Assembly: GCA_964487915.1 (NCBI GenBank) | Contig: CAZASN010000001.1 | Span: 496,001-560,000, forward strand | DNA: 64,000 bases | Source of the DNA: Proruminimicrobium sp964487915 | GTDB taxonomy: Bacteria; Elusimicrobiota; Endomicrobiia; Endomicrobiales; Endomicrobiaceae | Direction of reading: 5' to 3' | Shown: positions 1-9,360 of the stretch, in pieces | How the letters are laid out: each line of letters starts with the position of its first letter | Numbering within the stretch: the stretch's first letter is position 1 | Notes under the pieces: generated by a model | What the model was told of the DNA's origin: nothing | Database searches by the model: none | What the model saw: only the letters and a program-made list of their open reading frames with translations | Translations under genes and position numbers: made by a program

Positions 1-202
1 GGGTATGCTTTTTATATTCAATTCCGTGTTTTTTTAAAAAATCAATATTTTTTTGCGGAATAGAACAATCTTCAAAAGCAAAAATACCTCTTGATATTAT
101 TTCAATACCGCTGATGTTGTTATCTTTAATAATTTTTTTAAAAAATTCCTGAGCAAAAAAACTTCTGCATATATTAGCGTGGCACACAAAACATATTTTC
201 AT
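1..202 (-). CDS. Low-molecular-weight protein tyrosine phosphatase, partial (C-terminal end off the left edge)
   Basis: The minus-strand frame starting with ATG at 202 is open to the window edge, giving 67 residues of an unfinished protein. Its start reads MKICFVCHANICRS, which contains the LMW-PTP phosphate loop C-x5-R with nucleophile Cys7 and Arg13 and the usual N-I-C-R-S context. Phe15 stands where most members have Pro. Members of this family (Wzb/Etp type) dephosphorylate the tyrosine tail of Wzc-type BY-kinases during capsule or exopolysaccharide assembly. A Wzc-like kinase at 13062-14771 and the divergent glycosyltransferase operon at 264 support that role. The catalytic C-terminal D-P motif would lie outside the window and cannot be checked. 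Confidence 0.85.
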   Translation of the reverse strand, partial: MKICFVCHANICRSFFAQEFFKKIIKDNNISGIEIISRGIFAFEDCSIPQKNIDFLKKHGIEYKKHT

Positions 203-228
203 ATACATAAAACTATATCAAATTATAA

Positions 229-257
229 GTGTTTTTATCAATAACTTTTGGTATAAT
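229..257 (+). promoter_or_regulatory. Probable promoter of the polysaccharide operon
   Basis: A perfect -10 box TATAAT lies at 252-257, only 6 bases before the ATG at 264. The -35 position (about 229-234) is poor. No Shine-Dalgarno sequence precedes the start codon, so the transcript may be leaderless. Confidence 0.4.
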
Positions 258-263
258 AAACGC

Positions 264-1088
264 ATGTTTAATGATACATTTTCGGTATTAATGTCGGTTT
301 ATGAGAAAGATAATCCCAAATGGGTCAAAGAATCTATAGAAAGTGTTGTAAATCAAACAGTTAAACCCGCTCAAATTGTCATTGTTATTGACGGTCCCGT
401 AGGAACTGACATTGAAAAAGTAATATCCGAATATGAAAAAAATTTGCTTTTGGATTTTAATGTATTAAAACTTACGCACAATTCGGGTCTTGGAATCGCT
501 CTGAGGGAAGGACTTGGAATTTGCAAATATCAGTTAGTCGCAAGAATGGATAGCGATGATATAAGCCGACCCGGCAGATTTGAACTGCAATTAAAAGAAT
601 TCAGTGAAAATCCGCGGTTAAGTATATTAAGCGGATACGTTCAGGAAATTAACTGCGTTACAAAAGAAAAATTGGACGTGAGAAAAGTGCCGTTAACCGA
701 TACAAATATAAAAAAATATATAAAAACACGTTCTCCTTTCAACCATCCGGCGGTAATGTTTAAAAAAGATGATGTATTAAAATCCGGCAATTACCAAAAT
801 TTTCACTTTATGGAAGATTATTATCTTTGGATAAGGATGGCAAAGAATAATTTAGAAATGAAGAATATACCTGAAATTTTATTGGAAATGAGAGTTAATC
901 CCGGTTTATATGCAAGAAGGGGAGGATATAAGTATTTTAAGAGCAATAAATCTATTTTTGATGAAATGCTGAAATTAAATATTATAAATTATAAATATTA
1001 TATTTTTAACATATTAGTCCGTTTTATAACGCAAGTTGCTATGCCTAATAACTTAAGAAGATTGTTTTATAAAAAAATACTCAGATGA
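264..1088 (+). CDS. GT2-family glycosyltransferase
   Basis: This 274-residue protein has a GT-A fold. The N-terminal nucleotide-binding segment (SVLMSVYEKDNP, about residues 7-18) and the metal-binding D96-S-D98-D99 cluster are typical of GT2 enzymes. Such enzymes transfer a sugar from a nucleotide donor to a lipid-linked acceptor on the cytoplasmic face of the membrane. A C-terminal stretch rich in hydrophobic and basic residues may hold it at the membrane. It is the first gene of a 12.5-kb polysaccharide string and overlaps the next gene by 4 bases, which suggests translational coupling. A TATAAT box sits 6 bases upstream of the start codon. The donor and linkage cannot be told from sequence. 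Confidence 0.88.
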   Translation: MFNDTFSVLMSVYEKDNPKWVKESIESVVNQTVKPAQIVIVIDGPVGTDIEKVISEYEKNLLLDFNVLKLTHNSGLGIALREGLGICKYQLVARMDSDDISRPGRFELQLKEFSENPRLSILSGYVQEINCVTKEKLDVRKVPLTDTNIKKYIKTRSPFNHPAVMFKKDDVLKSGNYQNFHFMEDYYLWIRMAKNNLEMKNIPEILLEMRVNPGLYARRGGYKYFKSNKSIFDEMLKLNIINYKYYIFNILVRFITQVAMPNNLRRLFYKKILR

Positions 1089-2179
1089 AAAAAATAGTCT
1101 ATATAATATCAACTTTGAAAAAAACCGGGCCTACTTTGGTTTTATTCAATATAATAAAAAATTTAGACTCAAACAAATTCAAACCGTTTGTTGTGACTTT
1201 GTCACCGGAACCGGCTGATACAATGATCAAAGAATTTAAAAGTCTTAATATTGATATTTTTTGCATTGATTTAAACAGAATAAAGGGTTTTTTATTCGGC
1301 GGCTTTAAAATAAAAAAGATAATGAAGGATATAAATCCGAATATTGTTCATTCTCATTGTTTCAGATCATCTTTATTGTCGGCATTATTTTTGCGCGGAT
1401 ATAAAAGAATTGTTACGGTACATTGTGATTATAAAACAGATTTTATGATGGCATACGGCAGATTTTTAGGATACCTAATGTATCTTTTAATGCATTATTC
1501 ATTGAAAAAAATAAAAAACAATGTTTGTTGTTCAAAAATATTGGCAGATTTATTAAATGAAAAATATCCGTACATGAATTTTAAATATGCAGATAATGGC
1601 GTAGATACGGAAAAATTTTATCCGATTACAGACAAATCAAATTTAAGAAATAAATTAGTATTGCCTTCAGATAAAAAGATTTTTATATGGGTGGGGGCTT
1701 TTATTGATAGAAAAAATCCGCTGACTTTAGTAAAGGCTATTAAAAGGTTAAATCAAGATAATATATTCTTTATATTTTGCGGCAGCGGAGATTTGGAACA
1801 AAACTCTAAAAAAGAACTTTTGAATAATAAAAATGTATTGTTTACGGGGACAATTAGTAATGTTGATGAATATTTAAAAGCGGCTGATTATTATATTTCA
1901 ACTTCTTTTTCCGAAGGATTGCCAAATTCTGTCCTTGAAGCAATGGCTTGCGGGTTGTCGGTTATTCTTTCCGATATCCCGCAGCATAAATATATATTAA
2001 AGAATACAAATAATTTTTATTTTAAAACAGGAGACAGTCAGGATTTAGCGGATAAAATAAAATCTGTTTTAAAAGAAAATTATGAGAAGCATTCAAAAGA
2101 TTCTGTTAATATTGTTAAAAATAATTTTTCAGCCGAAAATATGAGTTTGAAATATCAGAAGTATTATACCGGAGATTAG
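1085..2179 (+). CDS. GT4-family glycosyltransferase
   Basis: This 364-residue protein has the two-domain GT-B layout. The N-terminal acceptor domain begins KKIVYIISTLKKTGPTLVLFNI. The C-terminal donor domain carries the GT4 retaining signature FSEGLPNSVLEAMACGLSVI, with its E-x7-E pair, near residues 276-295. It probably adds one sugar of the repeat unit at the inner membrane using an NDP-sugar. The start overlaps the previous gene by 4 bases (ATGA), and only 3 bases separate it from the polymerase gene, so the three are very likely co-translated. Sugar specificity is not predictable. Confidence 0.9.
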   Translation: MKKIVYIISTLKKTGPTLVLFNIIKNLDSNKFKPFVVTLSPEPADTMIKEFKSLNIDIFCIDLNRIKGFLFGGFKIKKIMKDINPNIVHSHCFRSSLLSALFLRGYKRIVTVHCDYKTDFMMAYGRFLGYLMYLLMHYSLKKIKNNVCCSKILADLLNEKYPYMNFKYADNGVDTEKFYPITDKSNLRNKLVLPSDKKIFIWVGAFIDRKNPLTLVKAIKRLNQDNIFFIFCGSGDLEQNSKKELLNNKNVLFTGTISNVDEYLKAADYYISTSFSEGLPNSVLEAMACGLSVILSDIPQHKYILKNTNNFYFKTGDSQDLADKIKSVLKENYEKHSKDSVNIVKNNFSAENMSLKYQKYYTGD

Positions 2180-2182
2180 GTA

Positions 2183-3316
2183 ATGAATTTTTTTAAATTA
2201 CGTTTAAATATTCAAATATTCTGCCTTGCAGTGATTTTTATGTTATTTGAAGGCGGCGGATATCTTGGCGTAGGCGGGTATTATGCTCCTGTGATACTTC
2301 TTGTTATAATAGCCGCTGTTATAACCGCTTTGCGTCACGGATTTGTTTTTAGTATTGAACATTTGTATATAAGCGTTCTGTTTATAATACTTGTTTTTCA
2401 TCTTAATGCCAGCGTGCAGTATATTGAATCATCGCGTCTTATATGGGGCTATATATTATTGTTTATTATGTTTTTTGCGCTAGTTCTTTATAAACCGCAA
2501 ATAGAAGATTTGCGATATATAAAAAATTCTTTCATTATATCTTCTTTTATTATTTCATTTTTTATAATTATTATGAGAGAGGAATACGGTTTAAGCGGCC
2601 GTTATACTTTGAACCTTGTTGCTCCTACTGATCCGAATCATCTTGCCTCATTTTTGACATTAGGTTTGATTTTTAACATAAAAGAAAATTTTTTCTCGTT
2701 TCAAAAATCAAATAAATTTATTTATTTTATAAGCTTTATATTTATACTTCTTGCAATAATGTTTACTGGTTCAAGAGGAGCGTTTATTTCAATAATATTA
2801 TCCGTGCCGGTGCTTTTTTTTACAAGAGTTAATAAATTTTTTGTCGGTATTTTTTTTATGATTTCTGTTTTTATTTTTTCTTTTTTAATACTGCCGGATT
2901 ATTTAACAAATCGTTTTATAAGAGATTCATATAATGACGGCAGCAACCAGACAAGAATAAGATTGTGGACCAGATCTGTTGAAAAAATAAAACTTCATCC
3001 GTTTATCGGATACGGAGCAGTCCGCAGTAATAATATAACGGGAATAGGGGCTGCTCATAACACTTTTCTTGCTTTTGCTTTGCATTTCGGAATATTAGGA
3101 TTGTTAATGATGCTTTTTATACTGTGGAAAATATTTGTAAATTGTTTAAATAAAAATATGTATTTGTTCCTTGCGATTTTTATCAATTTAATGATTAACT
3201 CTATAATATTAGAAAATACAAATACAATGCCTTTTTGGTTTACGCTTGTATTTTTAGTTTATGCCGTAAACTATAAATTAAAAAATCCTGAGGTTAATTT
3301 ATGGAAGGAAATTTAA
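2183..3316 (+). CDS. Wzy-like polysaccharide polymerase / O-antigen ligase family membrane protein
   Basis: This 377-residue protein is almost entirely hydrophobic, with about ten predicted membrane segments. The loop TGSRGAFIS and the later segment RIRLWTRSVEKIKLHPFIGYGA match the periplasmic loop region of the Wzy_C/O-antigen ligase superfamily. In a Wzx/Wzy system it would polymerise flipped undecaprenyl-linked repeat units in the periplasm. It sits inside the glycosyltransferase operon, which favours polymerase over ligase. The 3' end overlaps the next glycosyltransferase by 16 bases. A second member of the superfamily, at 15511-17121, could instead be the ligase, so the division of labour is inferred. 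Confidence 0.8.
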   Translation: MNFFKLRLNIQIFCLAVIFMLFEGGGYLGVGGYYAPVILLVIIAAVITALRHGFVFSIEHLYISVLFIILVFHLNASVQYIESSRLIWGYILLFIMFFALVLYKPQIEDLRYIKNSFIISSFIISFFIIIMREEYGLSGRYTLNLVAPTDPNHLASFLTLGLIFNIKENFFSFQKSNKFIYFISFIFILLAIMFTGSRGAFISIILSVPVLFFTRVNKFFVGIFFMISVFIFSFLILPDYLTNRFIRDSYNDGSNQTRIRLWTRSVEKIKLHPFIGYGAVRSNNITGIGAAHNTFLAFALHFGILGLLMMLFILWKIFVNCLNKNMYLFLAIFINLMINSIILENTNTMPFWFTLVFLVYAVNYKLKNPEVNLWKEI

Positions 3317-4341
3317 TATCGGTAATAGTTCCGATATATAAAACTGAAAAATACATTCGCCGTTGCGTAGATAGTATTTTAATGCAAACTTATAAAAATT
3401 TAGAAATAATTTTGGTTGATGACGGCTCGCCTGATAAATGTCCGGAGATTTGCGATGAATATGCAAAGAAAGATAATCGCGTAAAAGTAATACATAAACA
3501 AAACGGCGGATTAGCCAGCGCAAGAAATGCAGGGTTAGATATGGCAAGCGGTTGTTATATAGGTACTGTGGACAGCGATGATTGGATAGAAAACCAAACA
3601 TATGAAACTGCGATGGCAATAATGCAAAAACATAATCCCGATTTAATAAAGTGGTGTTATTATAAGGTGTTAAGCGATAATAAAAAAATTGTAAAAAAAA
3701 TAAATTATACTTCGGGTCTTATACGCGGAGATGATAAAGAAAAGTTTTTATCAGACACTTTAAGTTCTCAGGCCATGGGGAATAATTTGGTTACGTGTTT
3801 GTTTAAAAGAAAAATTATAGCAGATAAAAATCTTCGTATACCTGAGAATATTTCTATGGAAGAAGATTTATATTTTTTAACATCGTATATTTTAAATAGC
3901 AGCAGTGTTTATATGCTGCCAAATGTATTTTTATATAACTATTTTCAAAATCAACAATCAATGACGAAGAATTATAGCGATAAATATAAAGACAGTATTT
4001 TAATCGCCATAAGGGAAATGAAACAGTTGCTGAAACAAACAAATAAAAATTTTGAAATTTTATATAAAGCATACATGTCGCGGTTGGCAGATACAATATT
4101 TTATTTAATAATGATAATTGAAAAAAGCAATAAACCTTTATTGAAAAAAGAACAAGAATTGAAAGAGTTTCTAATGAATCAAGAGATAATGATATATGTT
4201 GAAGATATTCCTATAAATAAATATAGCTTCTATAAAAAATTTATTTTTTATTTAGTAAAAAATGGTCTTTACAAAACAACTTTTATGGTTATGAATTTAT
4301 TATTATTTATGTACGGATTAAAAAATGCGCTGCAGAAGTAA
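3301..4341 (+). CDS. GT2-family glycosyltransferase
   Basis: This 346-residue GT2 enzyme begins with the classic segment SVIVPIYKTEKYIRRCVDSIL, followed by ILVDDGSPDKCPEIC and the metal site VDSDDW. It resembles EpsJ/WcaA-type transferases of exopolysaccharide clusters. The last 80 residues are less conserved and include a hydrophobic segment (FYLVKNGLYKTTFMVMNLLLF) that may associate with the membrane. The start codon lies inside the 3' end of the polymerase gene and is preceded by a GAGG ribosome-binding sequence. It is clearly related to the next gene (similar N-terminal 110 residues), suggesting an old duplication. Confidence 0.9.
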   Translation: MEGNLISVIVPIYKTEKYIRRCVDSILMQTYKNLEIILVDDGSPDKCPEICDEYAKKDNRVKVIHKQNGGLASARNAGLDMASGCYIGTVDSDDWIENQTYETAMAIMQKHNPDLIKWCYYKVLSDNKKIVKKINYTSGLIRGDDKEKFLSDTLSSQAMGNNLVTCLFKRKIIADKNLRIPENISMEEDLYFLTSYILNSSSVYMLPNVFLYNYFQNQQSMTKNYSDKYKDSILIAIREMKQLLKQTNKNFEILYKAYMSRLADTIFYLIMIIEKSNKPLLKKEQELKEFLMNQEIMIYVEDIPINKYSFYKKFIFYLVKNGLYKTTFMVMNLLLFMYGLKNALQK

Positions 4342-4399
4342 AACAAATAGAATGATATGTTTTTATGTCAGTTAAAACAAAATTGGCAGGAGTTTGTTG

Positions 4400-5377
4400 A
4401 TGAATCAAAACACAGTATCAATTATTATACCCATATATAATGCGGAAAGATATCTGAGAAGATCTTTGGACAGCATTTTAAAACAGACTTATAAAAATAT
4501 TGAAATTATTTTAGTTAATGATGCTTCAATTGATAATAGCTTTGGAATATGCGAAGAGTATGGCAAAAAAGATAGCCGTATAAAGTTTTTAGATAAAAAA
4601 AACGGCGGTGTGTCAAAAGCAAGAAACGAGGGTCTTAAAATTGCCACTGGAAAGTATATAGCTTTCGTTGATGCGGATGATTATATTAAAGAAGATATGA
4701 TTGAATATCTTGTTATGTTGATAGAAAATAATAATGCTCAGATAGCGGTATGTAATTACTGCGAATATACGGATAATAAAATTTACAATAGAAATATTAT
4801 AAAAGAAAGATTATCGGTGTTATCTTCCGATGAGGCTTTACCGATGATTTTTACGTCATTAACTTTTGCCTGTTGGAATAAAATGTTTAAGGCAGAATTA
4901 TTTCAAAACGAATTTTTTCGCACGGATATATCAATGGGTGAAGATTTGGACATTGTATTCAGATTGTTTTTAAAGTCAAAAAAAATATGCATAGGTAATG
5001 AAATAAAATATTATTATAGCAGAGAAAATTTTAAAAGCAGCACAAAACAGTCATTTAATGAAAATAAATTGTCGGTTTTTAAGGCGCTTTTATTCATAGA
5101 GGATTATGCAAATTCAATAAAAAACGAAAAATTGCGCATATTGGCGTTGTATTCCAAAACATGCCATGCCGTTGATTTTTTAAAGCAAATTGTAAAATCC
5201 GGATTTTATAATAAAAAAGTTACAACTGATTTGCAAAAAATCGTTCGTAGAAATATTTTATTATATTTGAAAAGTCAGTGCGCTTTGGCGGATAAGTTAT
5301 TCGCTTTAACCGTCATGATAAATTTTAATTTAACAAAATCAATACATAAAATGTTAAAACCGGTATATAAAAAATAA
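4400..5377 (+). CDS. GT2-family glycosyltransferase
   Basis: This GT2 enzyme has about 325 residues: NTVSIIIPIYNAERYLRRS at the N-terminus, ILVNDASIDNS for nucleotide binding and VDADDY as the metal site. Two in-frame TTG codons precede the ATG at 4400. The ATG was chosen because GGCAGGAG at 4385-4392 is correctly spaced in front of it. It is a paralogue of the gene at 3301. It lies in the same operon after a 58-base gap, the largest so far in this string. The acceptor and donor are unknown. Confidence 0.9.
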   Translation: MNQNTVSIIIPIYNAERYLRRSLDSILKQTYKNIEIILVNDASIDNSFGICEEYGKKDSRIKFLDKKNGGVSKARNEGLKIATGKYIAFVDADDYIKEDMIEYLVMLIENNNAQIAVCNYCEYTDNKIYNRNIIKERLSVLSSDEALPMIFTSLTFACWNKMFKAELFQNEFFRTDISMGEDLDIVFRLFLKSKKICIGNEIKYYYSRENFKSSTKQSFNENKLSVFKALLFIEDYANSIKNEKLRILALYSKTCHAVDFLKQIVKSGFYNKKVTTDLQKIVRRNILLYLKSQCALADKLFALTVMINFNLTKSIHKMLKPVYKK

Positions 5378-5407
5378 AATGTATTATATATATAATAAGG
5401 ATTCAAT

Positions 5408-6628
5408 ATGACAAAAACAATATCATTGTATTATCATGCCGGAAGTAAAAATCACGGTTGTGAAGCTATTGTGAGGAGTACTTTAAAAATATTGAAAAAC
5501 TGCGATGTAAATATTTTTTCTTTCAGGCCTGAAGAGGATAACTTTTTTAAAATTCCGGCAACTGTTTTGCCGTTGATAAATGAAAATGCAAATAAAAAAA
5601 ATGCAAGAATAACCATAAAACAATTAATAACGTCAATACTTCAAAAATATTTTCCAAAATATGTTTTAGTTTTTTTAACAAGACTAAGAAGACGAGTAGC
5701 TGGAGTTAATTATGATAAAAACATGTATTCGCTTTTATTAAATGACAGATCGGAAAAAATGATTTCCATAGGCGGGGATAACTATTGTTATGAAGAAATG
5801 ATTAATTTGCTTTATTTTTTAAATAAATCTTTGTGCGATATCGGGAAAAAAACCGTTTTATTGGGGTGTTCAATTGAACCAAAAATAATAAAAAATAATA
5901 AAAATGATCTTTTGGCATACAGCTTAATAGTTGCGAGGGAATCTTTAACATATAATGGATTACTTGAAAATAATATTAATAAAAATACTCATTTAATACC
6001 TGATCCGGCATTTCTTTTAGACGCTATAATCCCGTCAGATTTGCCGAAAGAATATATCATAGGCCATACGGTAGGCATAAATATAAGTCCTATGGTACAG
6101 AAATTAGAAAAAGCTCAGGATATAACGTATAAAAATATTATTAAACTTATTAATAATATTTTAAGCGATACTGATATGAATATCGCTCTTATTCCTCATG
6201 TTGTCCGTGACGGCGATAATGATAAAAATCCGCTTGAAAATCTTTATAAAAAATTTAAAGATACCGGCAGAGTCTGTTTTTTTGGGCAAGATTATAATTG
6301 TATGCAAATCAAGGGTATAATTTCAAAATGCAGGTTTTTAGTCGCCGCAAGAACTCATGCAACAATAGCCGGATATTCTTCCCAAGTTCCGACACTTGCG
6401 ATAGGCTATTCGATTAAATCAAAAGGAATTGCTAAAGATATTTTCGGGTCTTATGATGATTATGTCGTTCCGGTACAAAATCTGAAAAAAGAAGATGATG
6501 TTTTAAACTTATTTAAAAAATTAATGTTTAAAGAAAAAGAAATAAGACAGCATTATAAACAATTTATGCCGGGTTATATAGAAAAAGTTTGGAAAATAAA
6601 AGATTTAATAGAAAATTTAAAAGATTAA
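5408..6628 (+). CDS. Polysaccharide pyruvyl transferase family protein (first of two)
   Basis: This 406-residue protein fits the PS_pyruv_trans family. The N-terminus holds a glycine/histidine-rich loop (HAGSKNHGCEAIVRS, residues 10-24). The middle holds SIGGDNYCYEE, and the C-terminal half contains the conserved RTHATIAGYSSQVPTLAIGY block. Enzymes of this family use phosphoenolpyruvate to place ketal-linked pyruvate on sugars, which adds negative charge to the polymer. Some members act as glycosyltransferase-like proteins instead. It is preceded by an AAGGA ribosome-binding sequence and followed 17 bases later by a paralogue. Which sugar is modified, and whether both copies are active, cannot be read from sequence. 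Confidence 0.88.
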   Translation: MTKTISLYYHAGSKNHGCEAIVRSTLKILKNCDVNIFSFRPEEDNFFKIPATVLPLINENANKKNARITIKQLITSILQKYFPKYVLVFLTRLRRRVAGVNYDKNMYSLLLNDRSEKMISIGGDNYCYEEMINLLYFLNKSLCDIGKKTVLLGCSIEPKIIKNNKNDLLAYSLIVARESLTYNGLLENNINKNTHLIPDPAFLLDAIIPSDLPKEYIIGHTVGINISPMVQKLEKAQDITYKNIIKLINNILSDTDMNIALIPHVVRDGDNDKNPLENLYKKFKDTGRVCFFGQDYNCMQIKGIISKCRFLVAARTHATIAGYSSQVPTLAIGYSIKSKGIAKDIFGSYDDYVVPVQNLKKEDDVLNLFKKLMFKEKEIRQHYKQFMPGYIEKVWKIKDLIENLKD

Positions 6629-6645
6629 AATATAATGGAGCTGAT

Positions 6646-7842
6646 ATGAAAAAAGTTTTAATAGTCATTGTCGCTGCAAAATATAATATGGGTTCGCAGA
6701 TGCTCTTAAGAGGTATTTCGGGCATAGCTAAAGATGCCGGCGCTGATTTAATAGACATTTCATCTGCGGATATTAAACGCGGTGAAAGTTTAGGAATACC
6801 GTTTGTTAATAACTATATACCAAGATTTTATAATATTTTCAGCAATTATTTCGTTTCAAAAATATTCGGATTACTGCGCAGACTTACAAATAATTTAGAT
6901 TTGATTACTATCGTAAAAAGTCATTTGTTGGTCAAAAATATGAAAAAATACGATCTGATTATACTTGTTGCCGCCGATAATTATGATCATACTGTCGGAA
7001 GAAATCCGTTAGATGTTTTTGTTAAATATCTTAATAGGATGGAAAATCGTCCTAAAATATTACTTTATGATTTTTCTATGAAAAAGGAAAATATTACAAA
7101 ACATTTAATAAATACAATTTCAAAAGTAGACGCTTTAACCGTAAGAGATACTCTTTCTTTTGATAATCTTAAAGAATTTGCTTCTGAAGAAAAGATTTTC
7201 TTGTATTCGGATCCGGCTTTTAGAGTTAAGGCGAGTAAAGTAGAATTTGACGATCTTTATTTTGACAAAGATTATGTAGGATTGAACTTAAGCGCTCTTG
7301 TGGCAGGAGCATATAATACTGATAAATATAAAAAAGTTATGGAAGCTGCTTGTAAACTTATAGATGTAATTTTGATGAAGGATAATCTTAACATTATTTT
7401 TATTCCGCATGTTATGCAAAACGCAGATCTTTCTGTATTGCGACATTTATATAAAAAATATAAATATACAAACAGAGTTTATCTGATATCGGATGAAACA
7501 TTAAACGGTCCGCAGCTTAAATATATAATATCAAAATGCCGTTTCTTTATAGGGGCAAGAACTCATTCTACCATAGCTGCATACAGTTCTTGCGTTCCTA
7601 CCTTAGTTTTGGGATATTCTATAAAGTCATTGGGGATTGCCAAAGATCTATTTGGCACGTATGATAATTTTGTTATTAATGTAAATTCTTTGCAATATGA
7701 CGCTAACCGTCTTGCAGACGGTTTTATTTGGCTTTATAATCATGAAACGGAAATTAGAAATAAACTAAAAGAAATTATGCCTTCATATATTGAAAGTTCT
7801 GAAAAAGTAGGGCAGCTTATATCGAAGTTACTGGAAAAATAA
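6646..7842 (+). CDS. Polysaccharide pyruvyl transferase family protein (second of two)
   Basis: This 398-residue paralogue of the preceding gene has the same architecture: N-terminal KVLIVIVAAKYNMGSQMLLRG, central LVAADNYDHTVG, and the C-terminal signature GARTHSTIAAYSSCVPTLVLGY. An upstream ATG at 6589 would extend it into the previous gene. The ATG at 6646 is preferred because GGAG at 6637-6640 is spaced for it and the family's beta-1 strand begins there. The central SIGGDNY of its sibling is replaced by LVAADNY, so substrate or activity may have diverged. Two tandem copies may pyruvylate two different residues, or one may do something else. Confidence 0.87.
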   Translation: MKKVLIVIVAAKYNMGSQMLLRGISGIAKDAGADLIDISSADIKRGESLGIPFVNNYIPRFYNIFSNYFVSKIFGLLRRLTNNLDLITIVKSHLLVKNMKKYDLIILVAADNYDHTVGRNPLDVFVKYLNRMENRPKILLYDFSMKKENITKHLINTISKVDALTVRDTLSFDNLKEFASEEKIFLYSDPAFRVKASKVEFDDLYFDKDYVGLNLSALVAGAYNTDKYKKVMEAACKLIDVILMKDNLNIIFIPHVMQNADLSVLRHLYKKYKYTNRVYLISDETLNGPQLKYIISKCRFFIGARTHSTIAAYSSCVPTLVLGYSIKSLGIAKDLFGTYDNFVINVNSLQYDANRLADGFIWLYNHETEIRNKLKEIMPSYIESSEKVGQLISKLLEK

Positions 7843-7844
7843 AT

Positions 7845-9353
7845 ATGAATCAAAGAAAAGCAGGTGCCGTATTATCGTATGTAGGAATAGCAGGCAATAC
7901 TGTTGCAAGTTTTATTTTTGTTCCAATATTAATATCATTGTTGGGCAAAGAGCAATTCGGTCTTTATCAACTGGTCGGTTCAATGATAGCATATCTTATG
8001 ATAATGGATTTCGGCTTGGCAAATACGACTACAAGATATTATTCCATATATATGGCGCAAGGCAATGACAAATCTAAGGAAAATTTGCTTGCCACAACAG
8101 GTGTTTTATATTGTCTTATATCTGCCGCTATAGTAATTGCCGGGATATGCGGAATTGATTATCTTATATCATTTTATACTAACACGTTATCTCCTCAAGA
8201 TATAGCCGTAGCTAAAAAAATGTTTTATATTTTACTGGTAAATGTTGCAATTGTTATTCCTGCTAATATTTTTACGGCTGTTATAAACTCACATGAAAAA
8301 TTTATTTTTTCAAAAACAATTATAATTTTTACGGCTTTCTTTAGACCTTTAACTATATTATTATTTTTATTGATCAGTACAAATATTATTACGGTTGTCG
8401 TAGTTCAAACGGTATTTAATATTTTAATTGTAGCGGCGAATATTTATTTTGCTTTATTTATTTTGAAAGCAAAATTTAAATTATATTTTTGGGATTGGAA
8501 ACTTGTAAAGGAAATTTTAAGATTTTCATTTTTTGTATTTATTCCCGGGATAATGAACTTGGCATATTGGAAAACAGGTCAAATAATATTGGGTGCTGTA
8601 TCGGGAGCTAACACGGTGGCGGTTTATGCCACGGCTATATTAATAGCTAATGCGTATATTTCGCTTTCCGGGTCTATAAGCGGCGTGTTTTTGCCAAGAC
8701 TTTCTGCCATTACGGCAAAGACCGATGATATGTCTGAAATTAATAATATTTTTATAAGCAGCAGCAGAATACAATTTTTGCTATTGGCATTATTTTTAAG
8801 CGGTTTTATAGTCTACGGCAAAGAATTTATGTTTTTCTGGCTTGGAGAATCTTTTATAAGCGGTTATTATCTCGCTTTAATTTTTATGCTTGGGTTGTTT
8901 ATTTGTTTAGTTCAAGGAGTAGGCGGTCCGATAGTACAGGCAAAAAACAAACATGCTTTTAGATCAGTTGTCTATTTTTTGTTAGGGCTTGCCAATATTG
9001 CGATTTCTATACCCATGGCAAAGCTTTACGGCGCATTGGGATGCGCAATAACAACCGGGTTCTGTTTACTTTTGGGACAAACGATTATTATGAATATTTA
9101 TTATCATAAAATAGGAATTGCGATATTTAAATTTTTTAAAGAAATATTTTTTAGTTCATTTGTAGTTTTTGGAGTTTCTATTGCGGCAATAATTATAAAA
9201 TATTATTGGGTTTGCGATAATTTATATTCTTTTCTGTCGCAAATAGTTATTTTTACTTTAATGTATTCAATTCTTATGTGGAAATTATTTATGAATGATT
9301 ACGAAAAAAATCTTGTCTTGAACCCTTTATTCAAGGCTTTAAATAAGGTTTAA
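7845..9353 (+). CDS. Wzx-like polysaccharide flippase (MOP superfamily)
   Basis: This 502-residue protein has about 12-14 hydrophobic helices and resembles the polysaccharide-transport branch of the MATE/MOP superfamily. The N-terminus has the family pattern SYVGIAGNTVASFIFVPIL, followed by LLGKEQFGLYQLVG and DFGLANTTTRYYS. It would move undecaprenyl-diphosphate-linked repeat units from the inner to the outer leaflet of the cytoplasmic membrane. It starts 2 bases after the pyruvyl transferase gene. Together with the polymerase, Wza and Wzc homologues nearby it defines a Wzx/Wzy-type pathway. Confidence 0.9.
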   Translation: MNQRKAGAVLSYVGIAGNTVASFIFVPILISLLGKEQFGLYQLVGSMIAYLMIMDFGLANTTTRYYSIYMAQGNDKSKENLLATTGVLYCLISAAIVIAGICGIDYLISFYTNTLSPQDIAVAKKMFYILLVNVAIVIPANIFTAVINSHEKFIFSKTIIIFTAFFRPLTILLFLLISTNIITVVVVQTVFNILIVAANIYFALFILKAKFKLYFWDWKLVKEILRFSFFVFIPGIMNLAYWKTGQIILGAVSGANTVAVYATAILIANAYISLSGSISGVFLPRLSAITAKTDDMSEINNIFISSSRIQFLLLALFLSGFIVYGKEFMFFWLGESFISGYYLALIFMLGLFICLVQGVGGPIVQAKNKHAFRSVVYFLLGLANIAISIPMAKLYGALGCAITTGFCLLLGQTIIMNIYYHKIGIAIFKFFKEIFFSSFVVFGVSIAAIIIKYYWVCDNLYSFLSQIVIFTLMYSILMWKLFMNDYEKNLVLNPLFKALNKV

Positions 9354-9360
9354 ACATATT

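Noticed and set aside
3299..3619. Minus-strand frame over the glycosyltransferase at 3301
   Set aside because: The plus strand encodes clear GT2 motifs in this stretch; the antisense frame is chance.
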